This document shows positions 15,163 to 22,341 of a stretch of 28,589 bases of DNA, piece after piece. Within the stretch, counting starts at the first letter, position 1; every line of letters starts with the position of its first letter. Position numbers and translations under genes: made by a program. This DNA comes from a virus, in IMG/VR virus record IMGVR_UViG_3300042868_005481, positions 1-28,589 of that record; one strand, 5' to 3'. Under the pieces are notes generated by a model. That model saw nothing but the letters and a program-made list of their open reading frames with translations. It was not told the origin of the DNA and made no database searches.

Positions 15163-15794
15163 ATACCAAAACTATTTTTACTTTCACAAAACACTTTAAA
15201 ATCTTCTATTTTAAAATCTACAAAATCCGCTTTTTTGTCGTTTAAATAAGTGTATAAACTTACTTCTACGTCGTCATTTTGTCCATACCAATCAACAAAG
15301 TTTTCGTAAACAATAGGCTCGAATAAATAACCGCCTTGATATTGTTTTAAAAAGTTATGATTAGCGTTTGCAATTTTATAAATAGGTGTTGAAATTTCCG
15401 CACCTTGTGGATTTACTTTTGTTATTCCTATTGCTGATAATCGGTTGTTAGTTTCAGTAACAAATACCTCGTAAATTCTGTAAAGTAGTAACGAATAATC
15501 GTTATTTAAACCATTCCAAACTTTACCATCGTAAGTATCACCTTGTACTAACTTTTTATAAGAGGCATATAGCGGATTGTTAATGTCCGCTAAAGCCAAT
15601 TGTAATGTGTTATAAGTCGCTAAACCTAATGCGTTTAATAGTATCGTTTTTTCCTCTTTAGCAATTAAATTCGTTAAATATAATTCGTTTGATGGTGTTG
15701 CAGTTGATGTATTAGATACTGGAACTGCAACCGCCAAAGGAATGTTTAACTCATTCGCTTTTTTAAATTGTGCTATTGATACTATGTTTGGCAT
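15159..15794 (-). CDS. Head-tail connector (adaptor) protein (211 aa)
   Basis: A mostly helical 211-aa protein second after the capsid gene, where gp6-like connectors lie in HK97-type phages. Typical features are L-I-A-K-E-E-K-T-I-L-L-N-A-L-G-L-A-T-Y followed by NPLYASYKKLVQGDTYDGKVW and a helix with YSLLLYRIYEVFVTETNNRL. I associate this pattern with Bacteroidota phage connector-like proteins. It would bind the portal and extend the DNA channel. The C-terminus overlaps the next gene by four bases and the start overlaps the previous stop by one. Confidence 0.7.
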   Translation of the reverse strand: MPNIVSIAQFKKANELNIPLAVAVPVSNTSTATPSNELYLTNLIAKEEKTILLNALGLATYNTLQLALADINNPLYASYKKLVQGDTYDGKVWNGLNNDYSLLLYRIYEVFVTETNNRLSAIGITKVNPQGAEISTPIYKIANANHNFLKQYQGGYLFEPIVYENFVDWYGQNDDVEVSLYTYLNDKKADFVDFKIEDFKVFCESKNSFGI

Positions 15795-15922
15795 TATTTT
15801 TCAGTTTTAACTTCTTTTACTTTTGTTTTTTTCTCTACGTATAAATGAGCATCTTGTTTAGCTACTCTTGTAGTTTTACCATTATAGGTAACTTCTACCG
15901 TTGTATCTTGTAAGTGTCCCAT
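15794..15922 (-). CDS. Small basic protein after the capsid gene (42 aa)
   Basis: ATG 15922 lies two bases after the capsid stop; the TAA shares one base with the next ATG (TAATG). It encodes MGHLQDTTVEVTYNGKTTRV then AKQDAHLYVEKKTKVKEVKT and EK: a small beta hairpin followed by a lysine-rich tail. Tiny ORFs in this slot are frequent in phage head operons. Exact packing and beta-strand alternation support coding. The role could be a head-completion or decoration peptide, but this is unproven. Confidence 0.6.
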   Translation of the reverse strand: MGHLQDTTVEVTYNGKTTRVAKQDAHLYVEKKTKVKEVKTEK

Positions 15923-15924
15923 AA

Positions 15925-17112
15925 TTACGCTTGAGTTAATGCAGTTATAGCATCAGAGAAATCACCATAAACAAACGCCCCATAATGATTAGATTTTACT
16001 CTTTGTACTAATCTTGCCTCAGCTAAGATAGTTACTAAGTTTTTAGTAAAGTCGTCATTTTCGTAACCTACGTTAATAGTTAATCCTTCTTTGAAACGTA
16101 CACCAGCTTTTGAAAAATCTCCAACTAAGAATTTATCAATAGTTACTCCAGTGTTTGCAACAACTCTAATACCCTCAACACTTGTACCATCTACACTTGA
16201 AAAAGGAGGCAATACATAATGTCCATCAGATGCTTTTGATAATTTCATTTTAGTAACATCAGTTGGGTGCATTACAATATAAGTAGGCTCAAACAAGTTA
16301 ACTCTTACTTGGTTAATTGCAGTAGCTAATACATCGTAATTTGTAGGCTCAGGAATAGCTAAAGCAAAAGCACCAGCACTCCACGCAGTAGCGTTAGTAA
16401 CAATACCAGTTAAATTAACAGTTAAACCAGTTCCATTCAATAATTGGTCGTCAATTCTTAAATTAATTAATTCTGTTAACTCTTGGTCGATTTCAGAACG
16501 TAACAAAGCAACATCATCAAGCATTTCTTTAGTTACTTTGATGTAAGCAGTTACTTTTTTAACGTTTGCAGATGCAACTACTAAATCAAAATCTGTTTGA
16601 GATTTTGCAGCTCCTTCAGCAGTCATTGCAGAACCACCCTCAACATTCTTTTGTTCTACCCATTCCCAAACGTTAGACATAATTGTTCCAACGTTAACCA
16701 ATTCTAAAATAAAAGGGTTACGTCTTACAATTCTTGTAATACCAGTTTCTCTTTCGGCTTGTGGTATTTGTCCAGTTGTGTTTGTAGAAAGTGCCATTGT
16801 ACCAACTGCTTTAAGTTGAATTTGTACACTTGCACCGCTTTTTTCTTTCATTGCTTTTAACTCATCAGCTTTTTCAGTCAATAATGATGTTAAATTTTCA
16901 GGTGCGTTTGACGGCGTTCCTTTAGTTTCAAGTTCTAATACTTGCAAAGCTAATTGTTCAACATTTTCTTTTAATGTTGCAACCTCTGCTCCTTTTGTTT
17001 CTAAGTCTTTAACCGCAGATAATACTTCGATTAATTCCGCTTTTGAAACGCTTTCGTTTTTCATTGCGTCGATTTTATCTCCCAACGCTTTAATGATTTC
17101 TTCTTGTGTCAT
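15925..17112 (-). CDS. Major capsid protein, HK97 fold (395 aa)
   Basis: The layout is typical of HK97-type capsid proteins. Residues 1-95 are a helical, Glu/Lys-rich delta (scaffolding) domain, followed by the capsid domain with 'LELVNVGTIMSNVWEWVEQ', AYIKVTKEMLDDVALLRSEID and the long spine-like helix, and the C-terminal DFSKAGVRFKEGLTINVGYE then EARLVQRVKSNHYGAFVYGD. A likely maturation cleavage is near residues 100-103 (QLKAVGTM), by analogy with HK97 where the delta domain is removed by the prohead protease. The protease gene is five bases upstream. No attempt was made to predict crosslinks. Start chosen at ATG 17112. Confidence 0.93.
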   Translation of the reverse strand: MTQEEIIKALGDKIDAMKNESVSKAELIEVLSAVKDLETKGAEVATLKENVEQLALQVLELETKGTPSNAPENLTSLLTEKADELKAMKEKSGASVQIQLKAVGTMALSTNTTGQIPQAERETGITRIVRRNPFILELVNVGTIMSNVWEWVEQKNVEGGSAMTAEGAAKSQTDFDLVVASANVKKVTAYIKVTKEMLDDVALLRSEIDQELTELINLRIDDQLLNGTGLTVNLTGIVTNATAWSAGAFALAIPEPTNYDVLATAINQVRVNLFEPTYIVMHPTDVTKMKLSKASDGHYVLPPFSSVDGTSVEGIRVVANTGVTIDKFLVGDFSKAGVRFKEGLTINVGYENDDFTKNLVTILAEARLVQRVKSNHYGAFVYGDFSDAITALTQA

Positions 17113-17117
17113 TTTGT

Positions 17118-17954
17118 TTAAAATTTGTTTAATAATTGTTTTAACATTTCCGTTGTTTGAGTGTCATCTGACGGCTCTTCTTTATTCTCAAGTGATTGCT
17201 CGGCTTGTTTATTGTTACTAACTAATCCAGTTGCGGAATTACTTCCAAATACAACCAAACTAGCCTCTTTTACGTTCTTTGCCTCTTTAATGATAAAGTA
17301 GTAGTGTATGTACTCAAAATCTTCTTTATTGGCTATAAATTGCAAATAGTCATCATAGTTCTTTTTTTCGGTTGCATCTTCAGGTGCATTGCTATCCATT
17401 GCTAATAAAATAGTAACGTATTGCATACGCACACTACCCTCTATTGCATCGCCACTATCTAACCATTCCTTAACTACTTCGTCTTTAATTTTGTCTTTAG
17501 CTACTTTGTATATTAAAACCTCAGTATCTCCATCGTATGGTTTTCCAATTAAAGCAAATGGGACTTTAGCAGTAAATATTTCAATGTGTTCTTTTCTAAC
17601 AACTACTGATTTAACCTCTAAGTCGTGGTCTAAAATTAAATAGTTTTTACCTTGTTGCTCTGAAATAGATTTTTTCCAAATTCCGTCTAAATGTAAATCA
17701 TCGTGGCTATCTAAAATACGTGTTGAATTAACCGCAATGTAATAGAAGTTATCATCTATTTTAATTCCTTTTAATTGGTCAGAAAACTTTAATAAATCCA
17801 AAGATTTACAAGTAACTGAAACGCCTTTATCACAAGACTTTTGAATTAAAGACTTTTTGCTTTCAATAAGAAAATCTTTGTTATCTCTTAATTCCTTAAA
17901 CAACTCTTCTTTAGTTGCAAAAGTTTTATCGCTAAAATAGTGTGACTTTATCAT
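17118..17954 (-). CDS. Prohead maturation serine protease (278 aa)
   Basis: The region around residues 70-115 (YYIAVNSTRILDSHDDLHLD, ending YLILDH110D) and I171-E-G-S174-V-R-M-Q-Y fit the His and Ser catalytic positions of HK97-like prohead proteases (herpesvirus-assemblin-like fold). A third catalytic residue may lie near E227-A-S-L-V. It would cleave the capsid delta domain during maturation. An N-terminal extension of about 65 residues and an acidic Gln/Glu-rich tail surround the core. The gene starts in an ATGA overlap with the 37-aa gene and immediately precedes the capsid gene, the classic order. Confidence 0.8.
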   Translation of the reverse strand: MIKSHYFSDKTFATKEELFKELRDNKDFLIESKKSLIQKSCDKGVSVTCKSLDLLKFSDQLKGIKIDDNFYYIAVNSTRILDSHDDLHLDGIWKKSISEQQGKNYLILDHDLEVKSVVVRKEHIEIFTAKVPFALIGKPYDGDTEVLIYKVAKDKIKDEVVKEWLDSGDAIEGSVRMQYVTILLAMDSNAPEDATEKKNYDDYLQFIANKEDFEYIHYYFIIKEAKNVKEASLVVFGSNSATGLVSNNKQAEQSLENKEEPSDDTQTTEMLKQLLNKF

Positions 17955-18064
17955 TTCTTAATTTCTTTTTTGTATTTAATCGCTTTTAACTTCTTATTCA
18001 TTTTATCTATAGCCTCTTTTTTAAGTTGCTCTTCAATTTCCTTTTGTGATAACTTTGTACTCAT
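17951..18064 (-). CDS. Small lysine-rich protein (37 aa) between portal and protease
   Basis: The 37-aa frame (MSTKLSQKEIEEQLKKEAID then KMNKKLKAIKYKKEIKK) starts inside the portal stop (ATGA) and ends inside the protease start (ATGA). It forms one long, highly charged helix with about a third lysine. Overlap at both ends makes translation very likely. It may be a scaffold or packaging accessory, or a coupling ORF; no family is recognised. Confidence 0.6.
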   Translation of the reverse strand: MSTKLSQKEIEEQLKKEAIDKMNKKLKAIKYKKEIKK

Positions 18065-19272
18065 AACCCTAACTTTGTTTTAAATTCATCACTCATTTTT
18101 TTAGCGTCAATTGGTGTTAAAGTTTGATTTTCTAAACCTAATTTAATTGCGTTTTGCATTTCGGTAAACGATTTAATTTTATCATTAACAACCGATTGCA
18201 TACACGCTAAATGGTCGTAACTTGCTATTAACTTTTCTCCTCGTTCAAACAATCCCCATTGACTTGTTAAACTATTCATCGTGTTTTTTGCAGTCGTTTG
18301 TATTGAGTTTTGAATGTAACTTATTAAACCTTGATTTTGATTTTCAAACGTGCTATCCTTAGCGAAATAATTCAATACATTTTTGCTCATTTCAAACGCA
18401 AGTAATACTTTGTTAGCATCGTCAGCAAACTGCTCATCTAAATACAATTTCTTCATATCGCTAACTAAGTGCCTTGCATCAATATTACGATTAGTTATAA
18501 TAGTTGAATTTACTTCTAACTTTGAATAAATATCTTTTCTATCATCATCTTGTATTTGAGCCTCGTTACCATCACTTGAATTCTTAACTAAATACTTTTG
18601 CGACATTTTAAGGTTTTTATTCTTAGACCTTAAATTTTCATCGATATTCTGCAATACTTTACAAACTCCTTTTACTCGGCTTTCACTTGTGAAAAATGAA
18701 TTATTTGTTAATCCGTTAGATAAATCATACAAAGGAATTAACTCACTTAATTTTAAATCGTATTGAGTACTATCTAAAGTATATTTAATAACTCTATCTC
18801 CAAATGCTTTTTTATCTTTATCTGTAACAATAAACTTGTCTAATTTATGAGCCTTGTTTAAATCTATTTCACTTGGAATAAGATTAAATATTGCCTTAGG
18901 TACATCGTTTAAAAACGCTTTACGTTCTAATATAAAATTAGTTCCAGCAGTTGACAAAAACCACATTTGTTGAAATAACCAATCGTTTTGACTTTGAAAA
19001 TAGTTAGGTTGTTGTAATAATTTAATATAAGGCGAGTTTTCAATTACTTTACCATTCTTATCAACGTGCTTTATTTCCATTTGAGAATAAAGAGCGGAAC
19101 GAATAGCACAAATAGTCATTAATACTGGATTGTCTAAAGACATTGCTAAGTATTTATCACTATTAACAAAGTCGTTACCGCCATCTAAAAAATGATATGA
19201 AAACTCACCAGCACGATTGCGTTCTACTTGAAATATAGTTCTACCAAATAATTTAATCGACTTTTCTACCAT
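18061..19272 (-). CDS. Portal protein, HK97-like (403 aa)
   Basis: Length and position between terminase and protease fit the dodecameric portal. Recognisable features include the N-terminal LDNPVLMTICAIRSALYSQM, the helix-rich LQQPNYFQSQNDWLFQQMWF (an 'L..PN....F' motif common to HK97-type portals), SELIPLYDLSNGLTNNSFFT (an analogue of the 'H.......GL.G.S' loop) and the C-terminal YIQNSIQTTAKNTMNSLTSQ. It forms the DNA channel at the capsid vertex. The ATG is only three bases after a terminator T run, so its translation start region is unusual: there is no space for a conventional ribosome binding site outside the hairpin. Confidence 0.85.
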   Translation of the reverse strand: MVEKSIKLFGRTIFQVERNRAGEFSYHFLDGGNDFVNSDKYLAMSLDNPVLMTICAIRSALYSQMEIKHVDKNGKVIENSPYIKLLQQPNYFQSQNDWLFQQMWFLSTAGTNFILERKAFLNDVPKAIFNLIPSEIDLNKAHKLDKFIVTDKDKKAFGDRVIKYTLDSTQYDLKLSELIPLYDLSNGLTNNSFFTSESRVKGVCKVLQNIDENLRSKNKNLKMSQKYLVKNSSDGNEAQIQDDDRKDIYSKLEVNSTIITNRNIDARHLVSDMKKLYLDEQFADDANKVLLAFEMSKNVLNYFAKDSTFENQNQGLISYIQNSIQTTAKNTMNSLTSQWGLFERGEKLIASYDHLACMQSVVNDKIKSFTEMQNAIKLGLENQTLTPIDAKKMSDEFKTKLGL

Positions 19273-19280
19273 AGCAAAAA

Positions 19281-19310
19281 AGCCTTAACCGAAATTAATC
19301 AGTTAAGGCT
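19281..19310 (-). terminator. Intrinsic terminator abutting the portal start codon
   Basis: A perfect 9-bp stem, AGCCTTAAC with GTTAAGGCT, with a 12-base loop, is followed on the minus strand by six T residues (down to 19276). ATG for the portal follows at 19272. It is a strong terminator by sequence, unusually placed directly before a structural gene. Confidence 0.8.
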
Positions 19311-19342
19311 ATTGTTTTAAAATTAGTTGTGTTTACGTTCAT
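19295..19342 (-). CDS. Possible leader peptide (15 aa) ending in the terminator loop
   Basis: ATG AAC GTA AAC opens the frame MNVNTTNFKTIALTD, whose TAA (19295-19297) lies in the loop of the terminator hairpin. A ribosome reaching this stop would cover the upstream stem arm and block hairpin formation, as in classical attenuation. The frame is short and could be chance; it has no run of one rare codon. Confidence 0.25.
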   Translation of the reverse strand: MNVNTTNFKTIALTD

Positions 19343-19382
19343 TTGTAATAGTTTGATGCGTCTTCACATCAATTAATTGCTA

Positions 19383-19416
19383 CAAATATATAAATAAATT
19401 ATTACATTGTATGTAA
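19383..19416 (-). promoter_or_regulatory. Promoter-like box with palindromic operator candidate
   Basis: TATATTTG (19383-19390, minus strand) matches TAnnTTTG. No TTG lies at -33; instead a perfect palindrome TTACAT-TGT-ATGTAA (19402-19416) covers positions 12-26 bases upstream of the box. This suggests a regulated promoter or operator that controls the leader RNA before the portal gene. Activity is inferred. Confidence 0.45.
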
Positions 19417-19429
19417 AATGTTGATTATT

Positions 19430-19570
19430 TTAAATATTTTTATTTGATGTATATGCGTAATAATATAATTCTTCTCCTTTTGGATAATACAAACGAGATA
19501 TCTTCATTGATTTATTTTTTTGAATAAAATAAAAATATTCACTTAATTTTACAAATCGAAGTATTTTCAT
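19430..19570 (-). CDS. Small hypothetical protein (46 aa)
   Basis: ATG 19570 opens MKILRFVKLSEYFYFIQKNK then SMKISRLYYPKGEELYYYAY and TSNKNI. It is basic and very tyrosine- and phenylalanine-rich, with alternating strand-like residues, and lies eight bases after the stop of the 46-aa gene upstream. No family is recognised. It sits in the terminase-portal gap, a place where phages often carry accessory genes. Confidence 0.45.
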   Translation of the reverse strand: MKILRFVKLSEYFYFIQKNKSMKISRLYYPKGEELYYYAYTSNKNI

Positions 19571-19577
19571 AATCTAA

Positions 19578-19718
19578 TTATTTTGTTATTTCTACTAACT
19601 TACCATTCTCATCAATATATTTTATATGATGTGGTTTAAATTTACTTTCTTCTAATTGTTTAGTTAATGTATTGCAAATATCAAAAGTTGTCGGTATTGG
19701 TTGTTTATTTTCTTTCAT
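19578..19718 (-). CDS. Small hypothetical protein (46 aa)
   Basis: ATG 19718 opens MKENKQPIPTTFDICNTLTK then QLEESKFKPHHIKYIDENGK and LVEITK. It is hydrophilic with a C-terminal IKYIDENGKLVEI beta-turn-beta segment that looks properly folded. A TATATTTG promoter-like box lies 21 bases upstream (19739-19746), just after the terminase stop. With the equally short gene that follows it forms a tiny operon. No function is recognised. Confidence 0.5.
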   Translation of the reverse strand: MKENKQPIPTTFDICNTLTKQLEESKFKPHHIKYIDENGKLVEITK

Positions 19719-19738
19719 AATTAATAATTTAAGTTAAA

Positions 19739-19746
19739 CAAATATA
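19739..19746 (-). promoter_or_regulatory. Possible promoter -7 box (TATATTTG) after terminase
   Basis: Minus-strand TATATTTG fits TAnnTTTG and lies between the terminase stop and the 46-aa gene at 19578-19718. A TTG exists only 14 bases upstream, too close for the usual -33 spacing, so confidence is low. The octamer is the same as at 19383-19390 and 13416-13423. Confidence 0.3.
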
Positions 19747-19751
19747 GTAAT

Positions 19752-20951
19752 TTATATCGACAATCCTCTTGTTTTAACATACCAACTTACACCCATTCTA
19801 CAACAATCTAAAGCGTGGTCATTTTGGTTATCTTCTGGCACATCCATTTGAATACCTTGATACATTTTCCAGCTATAGTTTTCGTACTCATTCTCTAAAT
19901 CAATAGAACTTTTAGTATAATAAACATTGCACTTTTGTAGAGTTTCAATACCAGCGTTTATACTTCCATGTCCTTTTTGTGCAAATATTACATTATAACC
20001 GCTATTACGTAGCTTTGTACCCTCTGCTTTGTTTAATTCATTTCCGCTATCACAAATGTTTTCTTTTTGTTTTATAGTTCCTAATTTTTCAAACTCATCA
20101 GATAAAGTGCTTTCCATTTGATTCATTGGTTTATACAACCTTTGATGAAAGAAGAACGTTTTATCTCCATCAAATTTAAACTCAATATTTGCCGTAGGTG
20201 CTGAAAGTCCAAAATCGGTTGCGTAATAGCTTTGATAAGGTAAATCATAAAACGCTTTATCTTCTATTTGTTGCCAATTGCGAAATATTCGATTTGGTTT
20301 TTCTGCTTTTAAGCCTAACCCGTACACGCACCACATATATTCTGAGGCGGTGTTTTGTTGTATATTGTATTCCGTTGGTTCGTATGATAATATTTTTTTC
20401 TTTTGCTCTAATGGACAAAATGGATTGTCTTTAAATGTAGAATGAATTAAGGTTGCGTTATCTTGTTTTACAAGGTCATCACTCCAAAGTTTACCAACTG
20501 GATTGTAGTCCATAAAAACCGCAACACTACACCTCATATCTAATTGGTCGAATGTTTCTTTAGGCATTTTATAGAACTCATTAAACCAAAGATAGTCGGA
20601 ATGGTATCCGTGAACTTTTAACTCATCATCTGTTCCCTCAATATTTATAGTTGAACCATTTGGAAACGTGAAAATACTTTCGGTTTTATTAAAACGTACA
20701 CTTTCATAATTGTCTAAAGTTGGATAGTATTTCAACATATCTTGCAGAATAGTATCCTTACAATCTTTTTTAGTATTTCTAAAAACTGCTAATTTAGTAC
20801 GCTGATTTGTCCACGCTAATATCCAAAATATCTGTAAGATTGAAAACGTTTTACTTGAACGTGAAGAACCGCTATTGATAATATATTTATACTTTTTACT
20901 ATTTAAAGCGTTCCAGTTCTTTTCAAATACTGGTGTTGCATTAATCTTCAT
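19752..20951 (-). CDS. terL: Terminase large subunit (399 aa)
   Basis: The ATPase that pumps DNA into the prohead and cuts concatemers. The ATPase domain shows a Walker A variant G28-S-S-R-S-S-K-T35, Walker B ending in D119-Y-L-W-F-N-E125 with catalytic Glu, and a coupling motif STFKDNP (171-177). The nuclease domain has RNase H-like acidic positions: ATD246FGLS, CD301SGNE and ND378HALD382. The order and the SRSSKT form are typical of PBSX/SPP1-like large terminases. The start overlaps the small-subunit stop by 11 bases. Its length is normal for the family and nothing is missing. Confidence 0.94.
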   Translation of the reverse strand: MKINATPVFEKNWNALNSKKYKYIINSGSSRSSKTFSILQIFWILAWTNQRTKLAVFRNTKKDCKDTILQDMLKYYPTLDNYESVRFNKTESIFTFPNGSTINIEGTDDELKVHGYHSDYLWFNEFYKMPKETFDQLDMRCSVAVFMDYNPVGKLWSDDLVKQDNATLIHSTFKDNPFCPLEQKKKILSYEPTEYNIQQNTASEYMWCVYGLGLKAEKPNRIFRNWQQIEDKAFYDLPYQSYYATDFGLSAPTANIEFKFDGDKTFFFHQRLYKPMNQMESTLSDEFEKLGTIKQKENICDSGNELNKAEGTKLRNSGYNVIFAQKGHGSINAGIETLQKCNVYYTKSSIDLENEYENYSWKMYQGIQMDVPEDNQNDHALDCCRMGVSWYVKTRGLSI

Positions 20952-21390
20952 TTGGTCGTGTTATTTCGACTTGAATAGTAGTTGGTGTTTGTTGTATTTC
21001 TTTTCCTTTAGTAGTTAAATCAACGTTATCACTAAATCCATTTAACCTTGCGGTTAGGTTTTGTGAATATATCATTGTCATACCTCCGTTAATTTGGTCG
21101 TTCTTAATTTCGGCTTTAATACGTGATGTGATAGGGAAATAATTTTCGTACTTATTATCTTTATTTTCAAAATAAGCAGTTAAGTCGGGATATGTTACAT
21201 CGGTATTATCACAAACAAAACATTCAAAACCAACCATTGTAAGCGGTTTTTCTTTTTCCCTATAAACATCGGTTGCATCTTTACCTACCCAATCTTTTAC
21301 GATAATAGGTTTACTTTTTACTTCTTTTTTATAAAGAGTAAATAATTCCCACATTCTTTCGGGTGTTTCTATGTATTTATTTTTACCCAT
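20941..21390 (-). CDS. terS: Terminase small subunit (149 aa)
   Basis: Directly upstream of and overlapping terL. The N-terminus KYIETPERMWELFTLYKKEV and the later TVGFE-like 'LTMVGFECFVCDN' and DLTAYFENKDNKYENYFPIT segments match Bacteroidota phage small terminases that bind the packaging site. The C-terminal third (LTARLNGFSDNVDLTTKGKE) would contact the large subunit. A strong promoter-like box ends only five bases before the ATG, suggesting an almost leaderless late transcript. The packaging site (cos or pac) was not identified. Confidence 0.82.
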   Translation of the reverse strand: MGKNKYIETPERMWELFTLYKKEVKSKPIIVKDWVGKDATDVYREKEKPLTMVGFECFVCDNTDVTYPDLTAYFENKDNKYENYFPITSRIKAEIKNDQINGGMTMIYSQNLTARLNGFSDNVDLTTKGKEIQQTPTTIQVEITRPNED

Positions 21391-21395
21391 AACAA

Positions 21396-21425
21396 CAAAA
21401 TTACAAAAATATTTTACAATAGCAA
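21396..21425 (-). promoter_or_regulatory. Late (terminase) promoter, Bacteroidota type
   Basis: TAATTTTG (21396-21403) and TTG (21423-21425) are separated by 19 bases on the minus strand, a full match to TTG-N19-TAnnTTTG. Five bases separate the box from the small terminase ATG. The spacer contains the palindrome AAAATATTTT (21406-21415), weak evidence of an operator because the region is AT-rich. Confidence 0.65.
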
Positions 21426-21435
21426 GTTTTATTCT

Positions 21436-21606
21436 TTAAATTTTAATACTGACTTTAATTTTACCATTATTAAATTCAAACTCTTTTATTTCTAATTTCT
21501 GCATAAACTCAAATAAGCGTTCGTAATTAACGTTTTTTGATTTTCTATACTGAATTACTTGGGTAATAGAAACGTTTAAAATTTGCGCTAATTTGTAGTT
21601 ATTCCT
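21436..21606 (-). pseudogene. HTH regulator reading frame without a start codon
   Basis: The open frame reads RNNYKLAQILNVSITQVIQY then RKSKNVNYERLFEFMQKLEI and ends ...IKVSIKI before TAA. 'KLAQILNVSITQVIQYRKSKNVNYERLFEFM' is a good helix-turn-helix of the XRE/Cro type. No ATG, GTG or TTG lies before the HTH; the frame is closed upstream by TAG (21622-21624). AGG AAT AAC TAC occupies the spot where ATG AAT AAC TAC would give a natural start overlapping the stop of the 103-aa gene. Either the start was lost (T to G), it uses a non-standard start, or it is made by +1 frameshift from the upstream gene. It lies beside the late promoter, so it may have regulated it. Confidence 0.5.
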
Positions 21607-21910
21607 CTTTTTTAGTTTCCGCTACTGAATTAGATGTTAAACAATTTTTGTTTTCGTCAAATTTTTTAATTTGAAAGAAACCTATTCTTTTTAAACTTAA
21701 CAATTCTTTGATTGTCATTTTAGATAACAATGTATCATCGCAAATAAAAGATATTTCGTAAGTAATGTTTCCTCTTTTTATTTCATATGTAAATATTTGT
21801 GAATCATAACAAACAAACTTTGCTTTACTATAATACATTTTAAATAATCTAAATTCCTTTTCCTCTTCTTGTAAAAACTTCTTTAATCTAATTTGAAATA
21901 AATTTTCCAT
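21599..21910 (-). CDS. Hypothetical protein (103 aa), upstream partner of HTH frame
   Basis: An intact 103-aa protein: a helical charged N-terminus (LKKFLQEEEKEFRLFKMYYS), a beta-rich middle (FVCYDSQIFTYEIKRGNITY) and an acidic/Asn-rich end (NSVAETKKEE). It has three Cys and no signal peptide. The family is not recognised. It follows a good promoter (21935-21966), and its stop overlaps the HTH frame, so the pair looks like a small regulatory operon between the HNH and terminase genes. Confidence 0.6.
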   Translation of the reverse strand: MENLFQIRLKKFLQEEEKEFRLFKMYYSKAKFVCYDSQIFTYEIKRGNITYEISFICDDTLLSKMTIKELLSLKRIGFFQIKKFDENKNCLTSNSVAETKKEE

Positions 21911-21934
21911 TTTTTATAAATTTTTAATTTTTAT

Positions 21935-21966
21935 CAAATTTACTAAATTGTTTTAATACTACCAAA
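21935..21966 (-). promoter_or_regulatory. Bacteroidota-type promoter before the 103-aa / HTH pair
   Basis: TTTG (21963-21966), 20 bases, TAAATTTG (21935-21942) on the minus strand fit the consensus well. The sequence around the -33 element (plus-strand ACCAAACTTTT) is identical to that at the promoter near 26783, suggesting a shared promoter class or recognition by the same factor. It lies in the 80-base gap after the HNH gene. Confidence 0.6.
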
Positions 21967-21990
21967 CTTTTGAGTTAATTTAGAATAGTT

Positions 21991-22341
21991 TTAAATAGTC
22001 TCAAAATAAAATTTCACTTCAATATCGTTTTCAGAAACTAATCCGTATTTTTTAGCGAATTTGTATTGAGTTGAATATTGATTTAGTGAATTTACAAATT
22101 GTTTTATATTTTCTCTAAATTGCTCCAAAGTGTATGAGTTCTTTTGAATATTGCAACTCGGACAACTTGGATTGTAATTTTGTAAGTTTTCATTTTCTGG
22201 TTTCTCACAAGTTCCATTCCGCCAATTTCTAACTATTGGTTCAATATGGTCTGCGTGCCATCCTTTTGTAAGCTCACAACCGCAATAAGCACATTTCCCA
22301 TTATATTTATCGAAAATTATTTGTCTTTCTTCTTTTTTCAT
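21991..22341 (-). CDS. HNH endonuclease (116 aa)
   Basis: Zinc-binding C17-A-Y-C20 and C60-P-S-C63 pairs surround the HNH core: H29-A-D31-H32-I-E-P, then ENLQNYNPSCPSCNIQKNSY with N52/N56 and N64. This is the standard betabetaalpha-metal nuclease of phage HNH enzymes. HNH genes near the terminase (e.g. HK97 gp74) stimulate terminase cutting of DNA ends, so a packaging role is likely; a free-standing homing nuclease is the alternative. It starts in an ATGA overlap with the 51-aa gene. Confidence 0.88.
   Translation of the reverse strand: MKKEERQIIFDKYNGKCAYCGCELTKGWHADHIEPIVRNWRNGTCEKPENENLQNYNPSCPSCNIQKNSYTLEQFRENIKQFVNSLNQYSTQYKFAKKYGLVSENDIEVKFYFETI

Larger units (their letters stand above)
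19276..19379 (-). ncRNA. Leader RNA / attenuator between terminase and portal operons
   Basis: From the -7 box at 19383-19390 an RNA of about 100 bases would carry a 6-bp hairpin (TTGATG with CATCAA, loop of eight; 19353-19372), a 15-codon leader ORF, and a terminator hairpin with a T run ending three bases before the portal ATG. It may end there as a small RNA or act as an attenuator deciding readthrough into the head genes. This is inferred from structure; no family is recognised. Confidence 0.45.

Noticed and set aside
21604-21624. -1 frameshift at the A6G run joining the 103-aa gene to the HTH frame
   Set aside because: The -1 frame meets TAG within seven codons; the HTH lies in the +1 frame and the A run does not favour that shift.
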